36,567 bases of DNA from Candidatus Omnitrophota bacterium (lineage in GTDB: Bacteria > Omnitrophota > Gorgyraeia > 2-01-FULL-45-10): NCBI GenBank assembly GCA_003142795.1, contig PLNN01000035.1, forward strand, positions 1 to 36,567. The letters are read 5' to 3'. Made by a program: the position numbers and the translations under genes. Under the pieces are notes generated by a model. The model saw only the letters and a list, made by a program, of their open reading frames with translations, was not told the origin of the DNA and did not search any database. Positions 36,236 through 36,567 of this stretch are shown one piece after another. The first letter of the stretch is position 1; each line of letters starts with the position of its first letter.

Positions 36236-36567
36236 ATGCAAAATAACGATCTAAATACTCAAGGAGATACTCCGAGGGAAAAGCGTGCATGGTGTAGATG
36301 TAAGATAAAACTTATCGATTCGATTAAAGAAAAAGGTGATAAAAATAACAAAACCGGAAACTATGGATTTACCGAGGCTGAGCGTAAGGTTCTCGAAGAA
36401 ATGAAAGAGTGGGTTAAAAATTCCTGCCTTGTCTGCCCCTACTGTAAGCGACCATTAAAAGAGGCCGAGATTATGAAAAATTTAGATAAAACAAGAGAGA
36501 TTGTAACCTGTCCATATTGCCATAAAGAAACTATGGGTAGGGAACTAAAATGGGAATGGGAAAAATG
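36236..36567 (+). CDS. Partial ORF with two zinc-ribbon-like CPYC motifs, open at window end
   Basis: MQNNDLNTQGDTPREKRAWCRCKIK...CLVCPYCKRPL...VTCPYCHKETMG. Confidence 0.6.
   Translation, partial: MQNNDLNTQGDTPREKRAWCRCKIKLIDSIKEKGDKNNKTGNYGFTEAERKVLEEMKEWVKNSCLVCPYCKRPLKEAEIMKNLDKTREIVTCPYCHKETMGRELKWEWEK

Noticed and set aside
1-36567. tRNA genes, rRNA genes, CRISPR arrays
   Set aside because: No T-loop/acceptor pattern, rRNA-like sequence or regularly spaced identical short repeats with unique spacers was seen by eye; not a substitute for tRNAscan or CRISPR finder.
26131-36567. Integrase/recombinase for the element
   Set aside because: No tyrosine or serine recombinase motif seen in any listed ORF; it may lie beyond the window, so absence is not claimed for the whole element.

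Overview
The window looks like a bacterial chromosome segment with a mobile-element-like region at its right end. Gene content is reminiscent of uncultured Omnitrophota-type genomes, but taxonomy is my inference only. 1-24.65 kb is mostly housekeeping: a partial giant YD-like repeat protein, a TolB-like beta-propeller, comEC, a PilZ protein, a BamD/TPR protein with an unusual W-x-P repeat tail, lptE, holA, rpsT (minus strand), murJ, a compact uvrC, an MGMT-like gene, prfB with an intact +1 frameshift site, secA, lnt, a GH3-family gene, a TPR protein, a pseudopilin fused to an HEXXH domain, and a lipoprotein. At 24.65 kb the comM (YifB, Mg-chelatase-like) 3' end occurs twice. One copy is a short remnant. 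The other is a C-terminal fragment cut off just before MNPCPCG. They flank a small ORF6N cassette. From 26.1 kb to the window end lies a plus-strand module: an HTH protein, a cold-shock-domain protein, a Prim-Pol/CHC2/D5-SF3 primase-helicase, TerS-like and TerL genes, an Xis-like HTH, and a run of secreted proteins (MORN repeats, PLD nuclease, an Ada-like Zn domain). No portal, capsid, tail or integrase gene was recognised in the window. This fits a phage-satellite-like or decayed prophage element associated with comM. The best leads are the comM 3' duplication with only synonymous differences in the last codons, the primase+terminase element without structural genes, a nested-hairpin RNA candidate at 27.1-27.2 kb, and the pilin-HEXXH fusion.
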